Positions 55,756-64,000 are shown, counted from the first letter of the stretch. The stretch: 64,000 nucleotides of DNA from Pectobacterium carotovorum (GCF_033898505.1 NZ_JAXAFK010000001.1:2232001-2296000), one strand, 5' to 3'. Notes: generated from the letters alone by a model not told the origin. Numbers and translations are program-made.

Positions 55756-55983
55756 AAATTGATGCGCTCTAAAAGATAAATTTCATCTAATACATATAAT
55801 TTCATTAGCAGCAATGAGCAAGCAGCCGTTAACTTGAATCTTGAGACCTGTTAACATGCGTTCGTGTATATGCCCCGGAGGAATGTCCGTCAGCTGTGCT
55901 GATTAATAATTTAACTGATCGTCCACGACGGATGTCGGCCCCTGACAGACCGGCTTTAAAACTACCCCTTCTTCATATACGCA

Positions 55984-56472
55984 ATGGAAAATCATATGCT
56001 CATTAAAGCAGCTATTCCTGCTAATGCTACAGAACTTGAACAAATCTATTCATTATCGTTTGAATCAAACGCCTCTTTTTTTCCTGATAATATGGAGGAA
56101 GAAGATGACGAGGGAGAAGATGATTTTTCATTTGAGTCCGCAATAATGATGCCTGACAAAACAGTGCTGGGATTATGGGTAAAGGATCGCCTCATCGGCG
56201 GTGCTGTTATTTCCGGCAATTCTATAGGAATACACACCCTTGCCAGATTATTTATTCTGCCTGAAGAACAGGGCAAAGGTTACGGTTTGCATGCATGGAT
56301 GGAAATTGAAAAAATGTATCCTGACGCTAAAGAATGGACACTGAGAACCCCGACATGCCTGATTAATAACGTGTGTTTTTACGTAAATAAGTGCGGTTTT
56401 ACCATTGTGCGCGTCGAGGACATGGGAAATGATGGGGTTGGCATGTACGTTTTCTCGAAGAAAGCGAGCTAA
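55984..56472 (+). CDS. GNAT-family N-acetyltransferase
   Basis: 162-aa protein with acetyl-CoA-binding segment LFILPEEQGKGYGLHAWMEI (Q-x-x-G-x-G pattern) about residues 96-115 and a C-terminal CGFTIVRVEDMG strand. An acidic loop EEEDDEGEDD about residues 38-47 is unusual. The ATG at 55996 may be the true start. Substrate unknown. It begins the accessory cluster of single small genes. Confidence 0.82.
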   Translation: MENHMLIKAAIPANATELEQIYSLSFESNASFFPDNMEEEDDEGEDDFSFESAIMMPDKTVLGLWVKDRLIGGAVISGNSIGIHTLARLFILPEEQGKGYGLHAWMEIEKMYPDAKEWTLRTPTCLINNVCFYVNKCGFTIVRVEDMGNDGVGMYVFSKKAS

Positions 56473-56591
56473 TCTTCAGACTTTTCAAGCATAAACCAGC
56501 GCTTGCTGCTCAATAATCACTCTATTGAGCAGCTATCTCCCTCTCCAAAGCATGTCAACTCCTCTGATGACAAACGCAAAAAGATGTATGA

Positions 56592-56662
56592 AATGTCCGT
56601 TTCTGGCACGAAGCGGATCATTTGAAGAGCCGTGTGGTCTGCTAAGAGCGAGCCGGGAACCT
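56592..56662. repeat. Accessory-region repeat, copy A (full length)
   Basis: Left part AATGTCCGTTTCTGGCACGA, right part GTCTGCTAAGAGCGAG. Same organisation as copies C and D; the right terminal inverted repeat is worn. Confidence 0.65.
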
Positions 56663-56716
56663 TGAACTTTTATCAAGCTGGCTTATCAGGAAGGACTTCG
56701 AATATTTGAAAGTCAT

Positions 56717-57340
56717 CTACTTTTCAAGTTGACGTAAGTGTGTAGCAATCCCCCACCTGAGATCGATACATTTCCCATTAATCAGATCGATAACAGAATA
56801 ACTCGCGTTGGGTTGAGCATACCGAGCGAAACTCTTGACAGTCCCTTCTTTAAACATTGCCAGAATGCCCTGACTGACGTGCCCGTGAGACACAATACAT
56901 ATTGTCTGATGATGTGATGATGTATCTTCCAGGCTTTGTACAAAACGTATAACCCGCTGAGAAGCGTGTGCCAGTGACTCACCACCTGGTGGACAATATT
57001 CTGCATCAAGCCTGAATAACGCATTTGCATCGTTCGGATGCTTTTGTCTGAGCAGTTCTAGTGGCATCCCTTCAAACTGACCAAAGGCCTGCTCTTTAAG
57101 GGCCGGTTCAGCCGTCAGCGAGCAGCGAAAATATTCAGCCAGGCTCTGCCCCATTTGCCAGGCACGTCCAAGCGGAGAAGCGTAAACACGTTCTACTTGG
57201 TACTCACTTTCAGTAAGTGCATCCAGTAAGGCGGATGTTTCACGCAAACCGCGACGAGTCAAAGAGCTATCACAGTGTCCCTGAATAATTCCTTTCAAAT
57301 TCCACTCGGTTTCCGCGTGTCGAACAAGTATCAATTTCAT
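56717..57340 (-). CDS. Histidine phosphatase family protein (GpmB/PhoE-like)
   Basis: 207-aa phosphatase of the phosphoglycerate-mutase superfamily. RHAETEWN about residues 7-14 carries the phospho-histidine; DSSLTRRG, EQAFGQFEG and VSHGHVSQ (second histidine) follow in the expected order. Substrate unknown; cofactor-independent phosphatase activity is likeliest. Single gene between two repeat copies. Confidence 0.88.
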   Translation of the reverse strand: MKLILVRHAETEWNLKGIIQGHCDSSLTRRGLRETSALLDALTESEYQVERVYASPLGRAWQMGQSLAEYFRCSLTAEPALKEQAFGQFEGMPLELLRQKHPNDANALFRLDAEYCPPGGESLAHASQRVIRFVQSLEDTSSHHQTICIVSHGHVSQGILAMFKEGTVKSFARYAQPNASYSVIDLINGKCIDLRWGIATHLRQLEK

Positions 57341-57509
57341 TGTTAGAGGGTCATGCTCGTTGTTGATTTAAATGCCCAACACTGTGCGATGTCGAATACT
57401 ACCAACTGACGCAGCGGAATACTTTTCTGTTTTGGAAAATATGAATAAGTGCAGCGGATTGCCGTTACGCCGTGTCTCTAGAGAGAAGTACTGAAATTTA
57501 TCCGCAGAT

Positions 57510-57540
57510 AACGTCTGCTTCTGGCACGAAGCAACACATC
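57510..57540. repeat. Accessory-region repeat, copy B (left part only)
   Basis: ACGTCTGCTTCTGGCACGAA, truncated right at the 3' end of the DUF1294 gene. Confidence 0.55.
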
Positions 57541-57925
57541 AGGAAGGAGGAAATGGATAGAACAGATAAACCGCCACCATAGCTGAGATACTCAATATTA
57601 TGCTGACGATGAAGTATGTTTTAAATGGCTGCTTTTGTGTTTTATGGCGAAAGAGCTGTTGACCCGCCATCGCGCCAACCCACCCACCGACAACCCCAAA
57701 CACCAGCAACGTGGATTCAGGCACTCTACGCCAGGCCTTACGCGCCGCCATTTTATCCACACCGTAAATCACCAGCGTCAGTACATTGGCAAGCAGGAGC
57801 CACATAGCAAAGGGGTCAGACGTCATCGTGCTACCGATCGCCGCAAAGACCAATAGTAAATAACAAAAGTAATTGAGACTCATACCATTAGCCACAGTAA
57901 TTTTCAGAGTGTATAGAAGCTGCAT
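57539..57925 (-). CDS. DUF1294 family membrane protein
   Basis: 128-aa protein with about four hydrophobic segments and the family core YGVDKMAARKAWRRVPESTL then GGWVGAMAGQQLFRHKTQKQ about residues 55-96. Function unknown; some homologues are fused to cold-shock domains, not here. The start may be the ATG at 57883 (MSLNYFCYLLLVF), which leaves a standard-size protein. Confidence 0.85.
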   Translation of the reverse strand: MQLLYTLKITVANGMSLNYFCYLLLVFAAIGSTMTSDPFAMWLLLANVLTLVIYGVDKMAARKAWRRVPESTLLVFGVVGGWVGAMAGQQLFRHKTQKQPFKTYFIVSIILSISAMVAVYLFYPFPPS

Positions 57926-58099
57926 TATACGCAGTACACGCGGTGGGAAGAAACAGCTATCAGTATGGATTGGCGCGGAATAGGCCGTCGTGGCACCCGG
58001 GTAGGTGGCATTTAGCGATTTACTCTCACCTATTTCAGGATAATGCCTTTTCCATCAGGATATTCTATGCTGGTGATGACTTAGGCAAAAGGCATAACC

Positions 58100-58555
58100 A
58101 TGATAACAGTAGAGAAATCAGATCCATCTGCTCCAGAATCTCATTATTTAATCGAAACATTGTCATCAGAACTTGCCGCTATTACCGGTGATAGTGGCAA
58201 AAGCAATTTCACCGTTGATTCAATAGATAGGGACCGATCACTGTGGGTATTAGCAAAAAACACTCATGGCGATGCGATAGGATGTGGCGCTATTCGCCCA
58301 TTAACGCAAAATATCGCTGAGCTTAAAAGGATGTTTTCAGACCGAAGCGCGCCAGGTATTGGCAGAGCTTTACTCACTTTTCTAGAAGTATCGGCAAAGA
58401 ATATGGGGTATACCGAGCTCTGGCTTGAAACCCGGCACGTTAACCACAGGGCTGTACATTTTTACGAAAAAAATGGGTATGTACGTATTGAGAATTACGG
58501 CCCCTATATAGGCCGGGAAGAGGCGGTCTGTTTTTCAAAGATATTGCAGGAGTGA
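58100..58555 (+). CDS. GNAT-family N-acetyltransferase
   Basis: 151-aa protein with the GNAT core ELKRMFSDRSAPGIGRALLT about residues 74-93 (acetyl-CoA loop) and LWLETRHVNHRAVHFYEKNG about 111-130. Substrate unknown. Its stop is followed in the same frame by a short open stretch leading into the Imm63-like gene. Confidence 0.87.
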   Translation: MITVEKSDPSAPESHYLIETLSSELAAITGDSGKSNFTVDSIDRDRSLWVLAKNTHGDAIGCGAIRPLTQNIAELKRMFSDRSAPGIGRALLTFLEVSAKNMGYTELWLETRHVNHRAVHFYEKNGYVRIENYGPYIGREEAVCFSKILQE

Positions 58556-58579
58556 CATACGTTTCTTGCCAGAAATATG

Positions 58580-58663
58580 ATGGAAAAACGTGGCTATTCG
58601 GGTATTGATACAGAAAATATATGGAATGGGTGGTTATCATACAAGATGAATAGAATGTCATGA
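58580..58663 (+). other. Short open segment abutting the Imm63-like gene (possible toxin C-terminal relic)
   Basis: ATG 58580 opens MEKRGYSGIDTENIWNGWLS then YKMNRMS, stopping at TGA 58661-58663, which overlaps the next ATG as ATGA. The tail looks like the end of a globular domain, not random sequence, and a 4-bp overlap with an immunity gene is typical of toxin-immunity pairs. The body of any toxin is missing. Confidence 0.35.
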
Positions 58664-59055
58664 AAACTCTCGAAGAACTGAGGGCAGAGCTTCTTGGTAT
58701 TGGCGTGCGACTTGGTTGTGGTGTCAGGCCTAATCATTACTTCATCATCCCCGACCAACCTGATGGCGTCGCGACTCCCTATCTGGAAATTTACAGGCAA
58801 GAATACCATTTCGTTGTGAGTGAACGAGGCATGGAAATCGAGCGTAAGGTTACCCTTAGCGACGACGAAATCCTTTATTGGTTTGCAGATTGCGGCGTTC
58901 GAGCTTTAGCTTCAGATTATGCTGCATCGAAGGTATCCCCTGACGAAAAATTCAGGGATATATACTTCCGAAGACAATTTTACTTAATGCTCTCAATCAA
59001 GCCCGAATGGGCTACGAGAAAGAAAAAAGAATTCATGCCCCTTATTCAGTCATAA
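58660..59055 (+). CDS. Imm63-like immunity protein
   Basis: 131-aa protein fitting what I recall of the Imm63 family: YLEIYRQEYHFVVSERGMEI, then DDEILYWFADCGVRALASDY and an R-rich FRRQFYLML-end. Imm63 proteins protect against polymorphic (Rhs/contact-dependent) toxins. No complete toxin gene is adjacent, so it would be an orphan immunity gene. The family call rests on motif memory alone. Confidence 0.6.
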   Translation: MKTLEELRAELLGIGVRLGCGVRPNHYFIIPDQPDGVATPYLEIYRQEYHFVVSERGMEIERKVTLSDDEILYWFADCGVRALASDYAASKVSPDEKFRDIYFRRQFYLMLSIKPEWATRKKKEFMPLIQS

Positions 59056-59130
59056 CGATTTTTCTGTATACATACCACATTCTACTCATTAATAGCCGAT
59101 CTAACCTGCAATGGCATCCCTATCCTGTGA

Positions 59131-59215
59131 GAAATTTCTGCTTCTAGCACTGAGTAAACATGCTGAAAAACTATCAGGTCTGCTATGAGCGAACAGCGGA
59201 CAGTTGTAGTTTTCA
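59131..59215. repeat. Accessory-region repeat, copy C (full length, diverged)
   Basis: Left CTGCTTCTAGCACTGAG, right GTCTGCTATGAGCGAACAGC followed by GGACAGTT. Right end well kept, left end worn. Confidence 0.55.
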
Positions 59216-59290
59216 CGGCAGATGGGAATTTTACTTACTCTTTGAATAGTGTATAAAAAACAGAATCTTATTTTTACATGAGGGAAAAGA

Positions 59291-59602
59291 ATGATCACTT
59301 GTCACGTCAAATATATTATCGATCCCTATCAATTACACGAGTTTGAGAATTATGCTTCGAAATGGATCGAAATTGTGGAATTGATGGGGGGCATCCATCA
59401 CGGCTACTTCCTGCCATCAGAAGGAGCAAATAACATAGCCTACTGTTTATTCAGCTTTGATAGCCTGACGCAGTACGAAGAGTACAGGCTAGCCATTCTC
59501 AATAAGGCTGAATGTGTCGAACTGTTCAATGAAGCTAATCAGAAAAAGTTTATCCTTAGCTACGAGCGTAGTTTCATGAAGCCATTACTGTCTGACAAAT
59601 AG
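59291..59602 (+). CDS. NIPSNAP family protein
   Basis: 103-aa dimeric alpha/beta-barrel protein of the NIPSNAP family: VKYIIDPYQLHEFENYASKW at the start, HHGYFLP and ERSFMKPL at the end. Function unknown; possibly a small monooxygenase-like fold. Single gene between repeat copies C and D. Confidence 0.85.
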   Translation: MITCHVKYIIDPYQLHEFENYASKWIEIVELMGGIHHGYFLPSEGANNIAYCLFSFDSLTQYEEYRLAILNKAECVELFNEANQKKFILSYERSFMKPLLSDK

Positions 59603-59682
59603 CATTCGCATGCTATGCAGTGAAATGGCCTGCATGCAATGTAATGCAGGGGCTGAATCTGATAAGTCACTGTATTTCAAAC

Positions 59683-59752
59683 AACGTCCGCTCTTGGCAC
59701 GAAGGTGTCGATCAGGGGCTGACATGTCTGTTCAGAGCGAGGAACGGACGTT
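59683..59752. repeat. Accessory-region repeat, copy D (best preserved)
   Basis: 70 bp bounded by perfect inverted ends AACGTCCG and CGGACGTT, with TCTTGGCACGAAGG on the left and ATGTCTGTTCAGAGCGAGGA on the right. It serves as the reference copy. Confidence 0.75.
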
Positions 59753-59809
59753 TAGTCCAGGACAACTGGAAAACTCTAAAACAGTAAACTTAACGTCCCA
59801 ACGCGGAAC

Positions 59810-60262
59810 CTACGTTAGAGGTACCAGATGATGTATCACTGCTACCTCTGAATCGAGCCGGATGTCCGGGTAGTGCTCCCGCATACCGCTTAGAAGAACC
59901 TCATCTGGCCATTCTTCTAACCTGCACAGATAACGCGCTACAGAGAAGAGGTTCATTGTTTTCACCTCAGTCACTTGCACTACCAAAGTGTCAGAATCAT
60001 CATCTGCATTCACATAACGCATCGGCCCCGGAATAATTTTTCCTTCACCCCAGCGAATGGTGTGTTGCTTCTTACCTGAACGCACATCAGGAAATAGCGA
60101 CGTGACCGTCTTTGAACGGTCAACCATAACGCCTGAACGTGTTATTTCTAGGAATTCAGGATGGAGAAACCGCTCAAGCCACTCGCGATTGTTTCGCCTT
60201 TCACCGTGAAGGCTGCATTCCAGCAACCTGAGCTTTTCCAGAAGCATTCTGCTTATCATCAA
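59810..60262 (-). CDS. NTF2-like/DUF4440 family protein
   Basis: 150-aa protein with an NTF2-like pattern: NREWLERFLHPEFLEITRSG, then DRSKTVTSLFPD and a C-terminal strand with ARYLCRLEEWPDEVLLSGMR. These cone-shaped folds are often small enzymes or ligand-binding proteins; function unknown. The start could be the second or a later methionine. Confidence 0.7.
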   Translation of the reverse strand: MMISRMLLEKLRLLECSLHGERRNNREWLERFLHPEFLEITRSGVMVDRSKTVTSLFPDVRSGKKQHTIRWGEGKIIPGPMRYVNADDDSDTLVVQVTEVKTMNLFSVARYLCRLEEWPDEVLLSGMREHYPDIRLDSEVAVIHHLVPLT

Positions 60263-60685
60263 GTGATCCTAACGAATGCTTTCTTCTAACATAAAAGTGA
60301 TGCACTGAACCACAGCAGCTCCTCATCGCGGCTGGAACTTAGAGGCAACTTTGAGCGAAGAGCGAAAGTTTAAAATCCATACTCACCTCGAAGTGTCCTG
60401 AGCTATGAGCATCTTGGAATCAGGTAAGCGGTTAATTCGACATATAATGGCACACGACAGGCATTTAGGCTCATTTCGGCGGACATAACCACAAAGCCCT
60501 GAGAATAGAGGAAACCGCTCACTGCCTCAGCAATTAATGTTTATGATTTGCAGAGCCATGTGTTGTTGAAATTGTGTTATCATAAATGCGCTCATGTTAC
60601 TGACGCTTAAAGATAGATCACTATCGTGAAGCATGGGTCATTACGAGCCGCGCGTCTGGGCATAACTTACTTTTGGAGATAAGTC
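60263..60685. other. Intergenic region with possible right-half repeat (copy F)
   Basis: TTGAGCGAAGAGCGAAAGTT at 60351-60370 resembles the right end of copies C and D. No gene is supported elsewhere in these 420 bp; the LysE leader has GGAG 9 bp before its ATG. Confidence 0.4.
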
Positions 60686-61318
60686 ATGCCTGATCACGTA
60701 CATTTCCTTATGTTTGGCCTGGTTGCGTTAGGAATGGTATTAACTCCTGGCCCAAACATGATCTATCTAATCTCTCGCTCCATTTGCCAGGGAAAGCGCG
60801 CTGGATTTATTTCCCTGGGCGGCGTTGCGCTTGGATTTGTATTTTACATGCTTTGTGCCGCATTCGGCATAACGGCATTTGTGTTTGCCATTCCTTATGC
60901 CTACGATTTACTTCGTTTTGGCGGAGCCGCTTACCTTCTTTATCTCGCCTGGCAAACTATAAGACCCGGTGGAAGCTCCCCTTTCTCCGTTAAAGATTTG
61001 CCGATTGATGCCCCTAATAAACTGTTTATGATGGGCTTCATTACTAATCTCGCTAACCCTAAAATTGCCATCATGTATTTGTCTTTGCTTCCGCAATTTA
61101 TTCAACCAGGTCATGGCAGCGTTCTTGGTCAATCACTGGCGCTTGGATGTGTTCAAATCTTTATAAGCCTGATGGTAAATGCCGTGATTGTCATTGTGGC
61201 AGGCTCAATCGCAGGGTTTCTTTCGGGCCGTCCTTCATGGATAAAAGCGCAACGCTGGTTAATGGGTACTGTACTGGCAGGGTTAGCCTTCAAGATTGCT
61301 TTCGAGGCAAAGAGATAG
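60686..61318 (+). CDS. LysE/RhtB-family amino acid exporter
   Basis: 210-aa inner-membrane exporter with six segments. The conserved start VALGMVLTPGPNMIYLISRS (PGPN motif) is about residues 13-32, followed by the G-R-GF-LGGV loop and NLANPKIAIMYLSLLPQFI (NPK motif) about 122-140. Probably exports homoserine, threonine or another amino acid. Single gene. Confidence 0.92.
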   Translation: MPDHVHFLMFGLVALGMVLTPGPNMIYLISRSICQGKRAGFISLGGVALGFVFYMLCAAFGITAFVFAIPYAYDLLRFGGAAYLLYLAWQTIRPGGSSPFSVKDLPIDAPNKLFMMGFITNLANPKIAIMYLSLLPQFIQPGHGSVLGQSLALGCVQIFISLMVNAVIVIVAGSIAGFLSGRPSWIKAQRWLMGTVLAGLAFKIAFEAKR

Positions 61319-61710
61319 TGACAGCTCCCCACTGATGAACGCACCACTCAATCAGGAATGTCCTCATATCACCCATGAGGACATTCACCTGAACTTGAAC
61401 TGACCTGTTCCCCGTTGATCAACTCAGACTGTTGTTAGCAACGTCCGCTGTTGGCACTTAGCAGTCTGTCGGATTAGGAATGATTCGGAGAAATGAAGGC
61501 GTCAACTCAGATCTAATACATCGGGAACGCGTTAGCGTATCATTCCCGCCAAAAGTCAGGGTTCTGAGGGCGCCCAGCGATTGGGCACCCTCAGTCGGCG
61601 TGGCATCAGTGCTACAGAAAAATAGCCCTGTTTATCACCACGAAACCCGACTATTTCTTAATTGGAATGCGTATAGCTGCCACAGAGATATTGATCCGCA
61701 ATAACAGGGA
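61319..61710. other. Intergenic region containing repeat copy E (left part)
   Basis: About 390 bp without a gene. AACGTCCGCTGTTGGCACTT at 61440-61459 is the left half of the accessory repeat; the right half is not recognisable. Confidence 0.5.
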
Positions 61711-62799
61711 TTAATAGCGCTCCAGCCAGTGGGCGTAAGGCGCTGGCAGCGTCCACGAGGCACGTTCGATGCCCAGTTCGCGGGCGGCCTGATAGCTCCA
61801 GTGCGGGTTCGCCAAGTGCGCTTTACCCACCATCACCAGATCCAACTGACCCGATGCCACAGCCTGTTCAGCCAGTTCCGGCGTGCCGAAGCCCCAGGCG
61901 GAAGAGACAGGAAGATCGGCCTGCTCGCGTACCTGTTTAGCAATCGGCCCCATAAAGGCGGGTGCCCACGGAACATTCGCTTCCGGCGTAGAAAAACCAA
62001 TGCTGACACTCAGCATATCCAGCCCTGCGGCTTTAAAGCGACGCGTCAGCTCAATGGATTCCTGCAAGGTTTCTTCATCACGTCCGTCAAACTCAATCAC
62101 GCCGAAACGGGCGGTCAGCGGCAAATGTTGCGGCCACACGTCACGAACGGCAGCCAGCGTTTCCAGCAGAAAACGGCTGCGATTGTCAAAACTGCCGCCG
62201 TATTGATCGTTACGTTTGTTGGAGTGAGCGGAGAAAAAACTCTGTGCCAGATAACCGTGAGCAAAGTGCAGTTCCAGCCATTCAAACCCGGCTTCCAGCG
62301 CACGGCGAGCCGCGGCAACAAAGTCGTCACGAACGCGCGCGATATCTTCCAGCGTCATTTCCTGCGGCTGCTTCGACAGATTCGCGCCGAAAGCTTCTGC
62401 GGAAGGGGCGATGGTCTGCCAGCCGCGTGAGTCGCCAGCAGGGATATGGTCGTCGCCTTCCCAGGGAATGTTGGCGCTGGCTTTGCGTCCAGCGTGTGCG
62501 ATCTGAATGCCCGGCACGGAGCCTGCATCCTTAATGGATTTGGCGACCTTGGCAAACGCCTGCGCCTGCTCATCATTCCAAATTCCGGTACAGCGCGGAG
62601 AAATGCGACCTTCGGGAGCGACCGCCGTCGCTTCCACGATAACCAGTCCGGCACCACCGCGCGCCAGCGAAGCATAATGCACCTGATGCCACGCGTTGAT
62701 CAGGCCATCATTCGCGGAATAGGTACACATCGGTGGAACAGCAATGCGGTTGCGTAACGTAATCTCTTTCAGTTTGAAGGGTTGAAACAGTGCGGACAT
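61711..62799 (-). CDS. NADPH-dependent Old Yellow Enzyme (XenA/YqjM/NamA type)
   Basis: 362-aa FMN ene-reductase acting on enones, nitro-compounds and other electrophiles. TIM barrel with N-terminal RNRIAVPPMCTYSAN (the YqjM-class cysteine near residue 25), active-site HFAHGYLAQSFFS, NKRNDQYGGSFDNRSRF and C-terminal VMVGKAHLANPHW. It ends with the arginine-containing HWLERY tail seen in this class. Divergent from an ArsR-type gene across a perfect 16-bp palindrome, so expression is probably induced by electrophiles. Confidence 0.93.
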   Translation of the reverse strand: MSALFQPFKLKEITLRNRIAVPPMCTYSANDGLINAWHQVHYASLARGGAGLVIVEATAVAPEGRISPRCTGIWNDEQAQAFAKVAKSIKDAGSVPGIQIAHAGRKASANIPWEGDDHIPAGDSRGWQTIAPSAEAFGANLSKQPQEMTLEDIARVRDDFVAAARRALEAGFEWLELHFAHGYLAQSFFSAHSNKRNDQYGGSFDNRSRFLLETLAAVRDVWPQHLPLTARFGVIEFDGRDEETLQESIELTRRFKAAGLDMLSVSIGFSTPEANVPWAPAFMGPIAKQVREQADLPVSSAWGFGTPELAEQAVASGQLDLVMVGKAHLANPHWSYQAARELGIERASWTLPAPYAHWLERY

Positions 62800-62837
62800 A
62801 ATATTTCCTACCTTGTCTGGTTACTTCGATATTTCGA

Positions 62838-62853
62838 TATTATTCGAATAATA
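62838..62853. promoter_or_regulatory. Palindromic operator between the OYE and ArsR genes
   Basis: TATTATTCGAATAATA is a perfect 16-bp palindrome, about 34 bp before the ArsR ATG and 39 bp before the reductase start. TTCGATATTTCGAT repeats lie just beside it. A typical place and form for an ArsR-family operator. Confidence 0.75.
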
Positions 62854-62886
62854 GATTTTAGACAACCCTGACGCTATAATTCGCCC

Positions 62887-63192
62887 ATGAGACCTTTTAA
62901 GCATCCCGCACCCGATGAATTTACCCTTGAGCGCGTCCTGTACGCCTTGAGCGACCCTCTGCGCATGGAGATCGTCCGCCATCTAGCCATGCAGGGAGAG
63001 GCAACATGCAGCGAACTTGACGGCGGCCGCCCGAAATCCAGCGTGTCGCACCATTTTCGCGTATTGCGCGACTCGGGCCTGCTGCATACCACCAATATCG
63101 GCACCACGCACATCAATCGGCTGCGCCGCAGCGAAATGCAACAGCGCTTCCCCGGCCTGCTCGACGCCATTTTGTCTCAACCTGCCGAGTAA
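62887..63192 (+). CDS. ArsR-family transcriptional regulator
   Basis: 101-aa winged-helix repressor: LYALSDPLRMEIVRHLAMQG, then ATCSELDGGRPKSSVSHHFR with the recognition helix and LRDSGLLHTTNIGTTHINRL wing. There is no CxC metal site, but a cysteine about residue 41 sits in the helix before the recognition helix and could sense electrophiles. Likely represses the divergent Old Yellow Enzyme. Confidence 0.9.
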   Translation: MRPFKHPAPDEFTLERVLYALSDPLRMEIVRHLAMQGEATCSELDGGRPKSSVSHHFRVLRDSGLLHTTNIGTTHINRLRRSEMQQRFPGLLDAILSQPAE

Positions 63193-63320
63193 CGTTATCC
63201 CGTCAATGGCGGCCTCTCCGCCATTCCAACATTGATGCTTTGCTTTGCACTTCTATGAATATAGCGGCCGCCATTTTTCCATTACTCTGATGCTGATACG
63301 GGTTTTATGAGGCAGCGCGG

Positions 63321-64000
63321 ATGGATTACTACATTGGCATTGATATCGGGACCTCAAAGGTCAAATCGGTGTTATTCGATGCCGATTTCAACGAACTGCT
63401 GATTGCGTCAGCCAACACCGTTACCTACTCTCCGCAGCCCGGCCACGCTGAGCAAAATATGCACCATGTCTGGGACGGCGTACTTTCCACCCTAAAAACG
63501 CTGGCCGCTTCGCCGCAGCTTCATCACGGGCGTGTACGCGCCATCGGGCTGACCGGCCAAGGCGAAGGGGTCTGGCTGAGCGATCGCCACGGGCAACCTA
63601 TCCGGCAAGCCATCCTCTGGAGCGATACCCGCACGGCGGAACAGGTTCATCAGCTTAAACAGCGACCGAACCTGGAAGCGACGCTCTTTCCCGAAACCGG
63701 CTCTCCCCTGCTCCCTTGCAACAGCGCGCAGCAGTTGTGCTGGCTGGCACAGCATCAGCCGGATGCGCTGAACAATGCCGATTACTTCTTTTTTGCCAAA
63801 GACTGGGTACGCTTTCGACTAACGGGACAGGCGAATCTGGAACTGACGGATGCGGGGACGTCGCTGCTGGATCTGAATAGCGAAACGCTGTCAAAAACCG
63901 TGCTGGATAAGCTGGACTTACACACCATCAGACCGCTTTTTCCGCCGTTGCTTTATCCCGATGACATCGCCGGCACGCTCAGCGACGCCGTCGCCGCACA
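63321..64000 (+). CDS. FGGY-family carbohydrate kinase (3' end outside window)
   Basis: Sugar kinase of the xylulokinase/L-xylulokinase group. About 226 residues are visible: MDYYIGIDIGTSKVKSVLFD (phosphate-1 motif), PGHAEQNMHHVWDG, GLTGQGEGVWLSDRHG, ILWSDTRTAEQV and DWVRFRLTGQANLELTDAGT. It shows a pattern reminiscent of LyxK, but the sugar cannot be fixed. The gene continues past the right edge (family about 500 aa). A weak GAGG precedes the ATG. Confidence 0.88.
   Translation, partial: MDYYIGIDIGTSKVKSVLFDADFNELLIASANTVTYSPQPGHAEQNMHHVWDGVLSTLKTLAASPQLHHGRVRAIGLTGQGEGVWLSDRHGQPIRQAILWSDTRTAEQVHQLKQRPNLEATLFPETGSPLLPCNSAQQLCWLAQHQPDALNNADYFFFAKDWVRFRLTGQANLELTDAGTSLLDLNSETLSKTVLDKLDLHTIRPLFPPLLYPDDIAGTLSDAVAA

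Noticed and set aside
55984..61318. Integron-like cassette array (small single genes separated by repeats)
   Set aside because: Genes lie on both strands, the repeats do not show the GTTRRRY/RYYYAAC attC core pattern, and no integrase is present in the window.
61729..62430. 233-codon antisense frame opposite the Old Yellow Enzyme
   Set aside because: Shadow of a well-supported gene, with no ribosome site or family motif.

Overview
The window comes from a soft-rot enterobacterium, most likely Pectobacterium. The tRNA-Gly/Cys/Leu - pgsA - uvrC - uvrY - yecF block, dsrB, cycA and a globin-coupled diguanylate cyclase fit that group (inference from gene content; no search was run). Base composition is mixed: GC-rich core and efflux genes alternate with AT-rich islands at about 8.6-11 kb, 15-17 kb and 55-61 kb.

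Layout. 0-6 kb: a DMT exporter cut by the left edge, a chemoreceptor ending in NWETF, dsrB, a globin-coupled diguanylate cyclase, a KTSC protein and an unknown 118-aa protein. 5.8-11.5 kb: a decaying LysR/metallo-beta-lactamase pair, an IS3-family remnant, an acyltransferase and a P2-like phage tail remnant. 11.6-19 kb: core block with four tRNAs, pgsA, uvrC, uvrY, yecF and cycA. 19-20.5 kb: an IraP-like anti-adaptor with a tiny membrane protein, a Nac-like gene reduced to its DNA-binding domain but keeping a sigma-54 promoter, and tRNA-Asn.

20.8-30 kb: an exported hydrolase, an MFS exporter and a complete RND efflux set (TetR, adaptor, pump, divergent outer-membrane factor) with the same GTGACCA-N10-TGGTCAC operator at both promoters. 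30-35 kb: a LepA/EF4 paralogue, a SulP transporter and an enolase-superfamily dehydratase. 35-42 kb: a second RND pump and adaptor with a MipA/OmpV protein, divergent from an AdeRS-like two-component system. 42.5-48 kb: a polar amino-acid-type ABC importer with an MmgE/PrpD enzyme and a class IV aminotransferase homologue that seems to lack the PLP lysine. 48-54.7 kb: another two-component system divergent from a second MipA, then a third MipA heading a five-gene operon (MipA, serine hydrolase, two membrane proteins, XRE regulator).

54.9-61.7 kb is an accessory stretch of small single genes (Ere-like esterase, two GNATs, phosphatase, DUF1294, Imm63-like immunity protein, NIPSNAP, NTF2-like, LysE). 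A roughly 70-bp repeat family with AACGTCCG/CGGACGTT ends sits between them. The window closes with an Old Yellow Enzyme reductase divergent from its ArsR-type regulator over a 16-bp palindrome, and the start of an FGGY sugar kinase.

Themes. Envelope and efflux regulation dominates: two RND systems, one MFS, three MipA/OmpV proteins and two OmpR-type two-component systems. Several loci look recently broken or reduced: the metallo-beta-lactamase, its LysR start codon, nac, the phage tail genes and the IS element.
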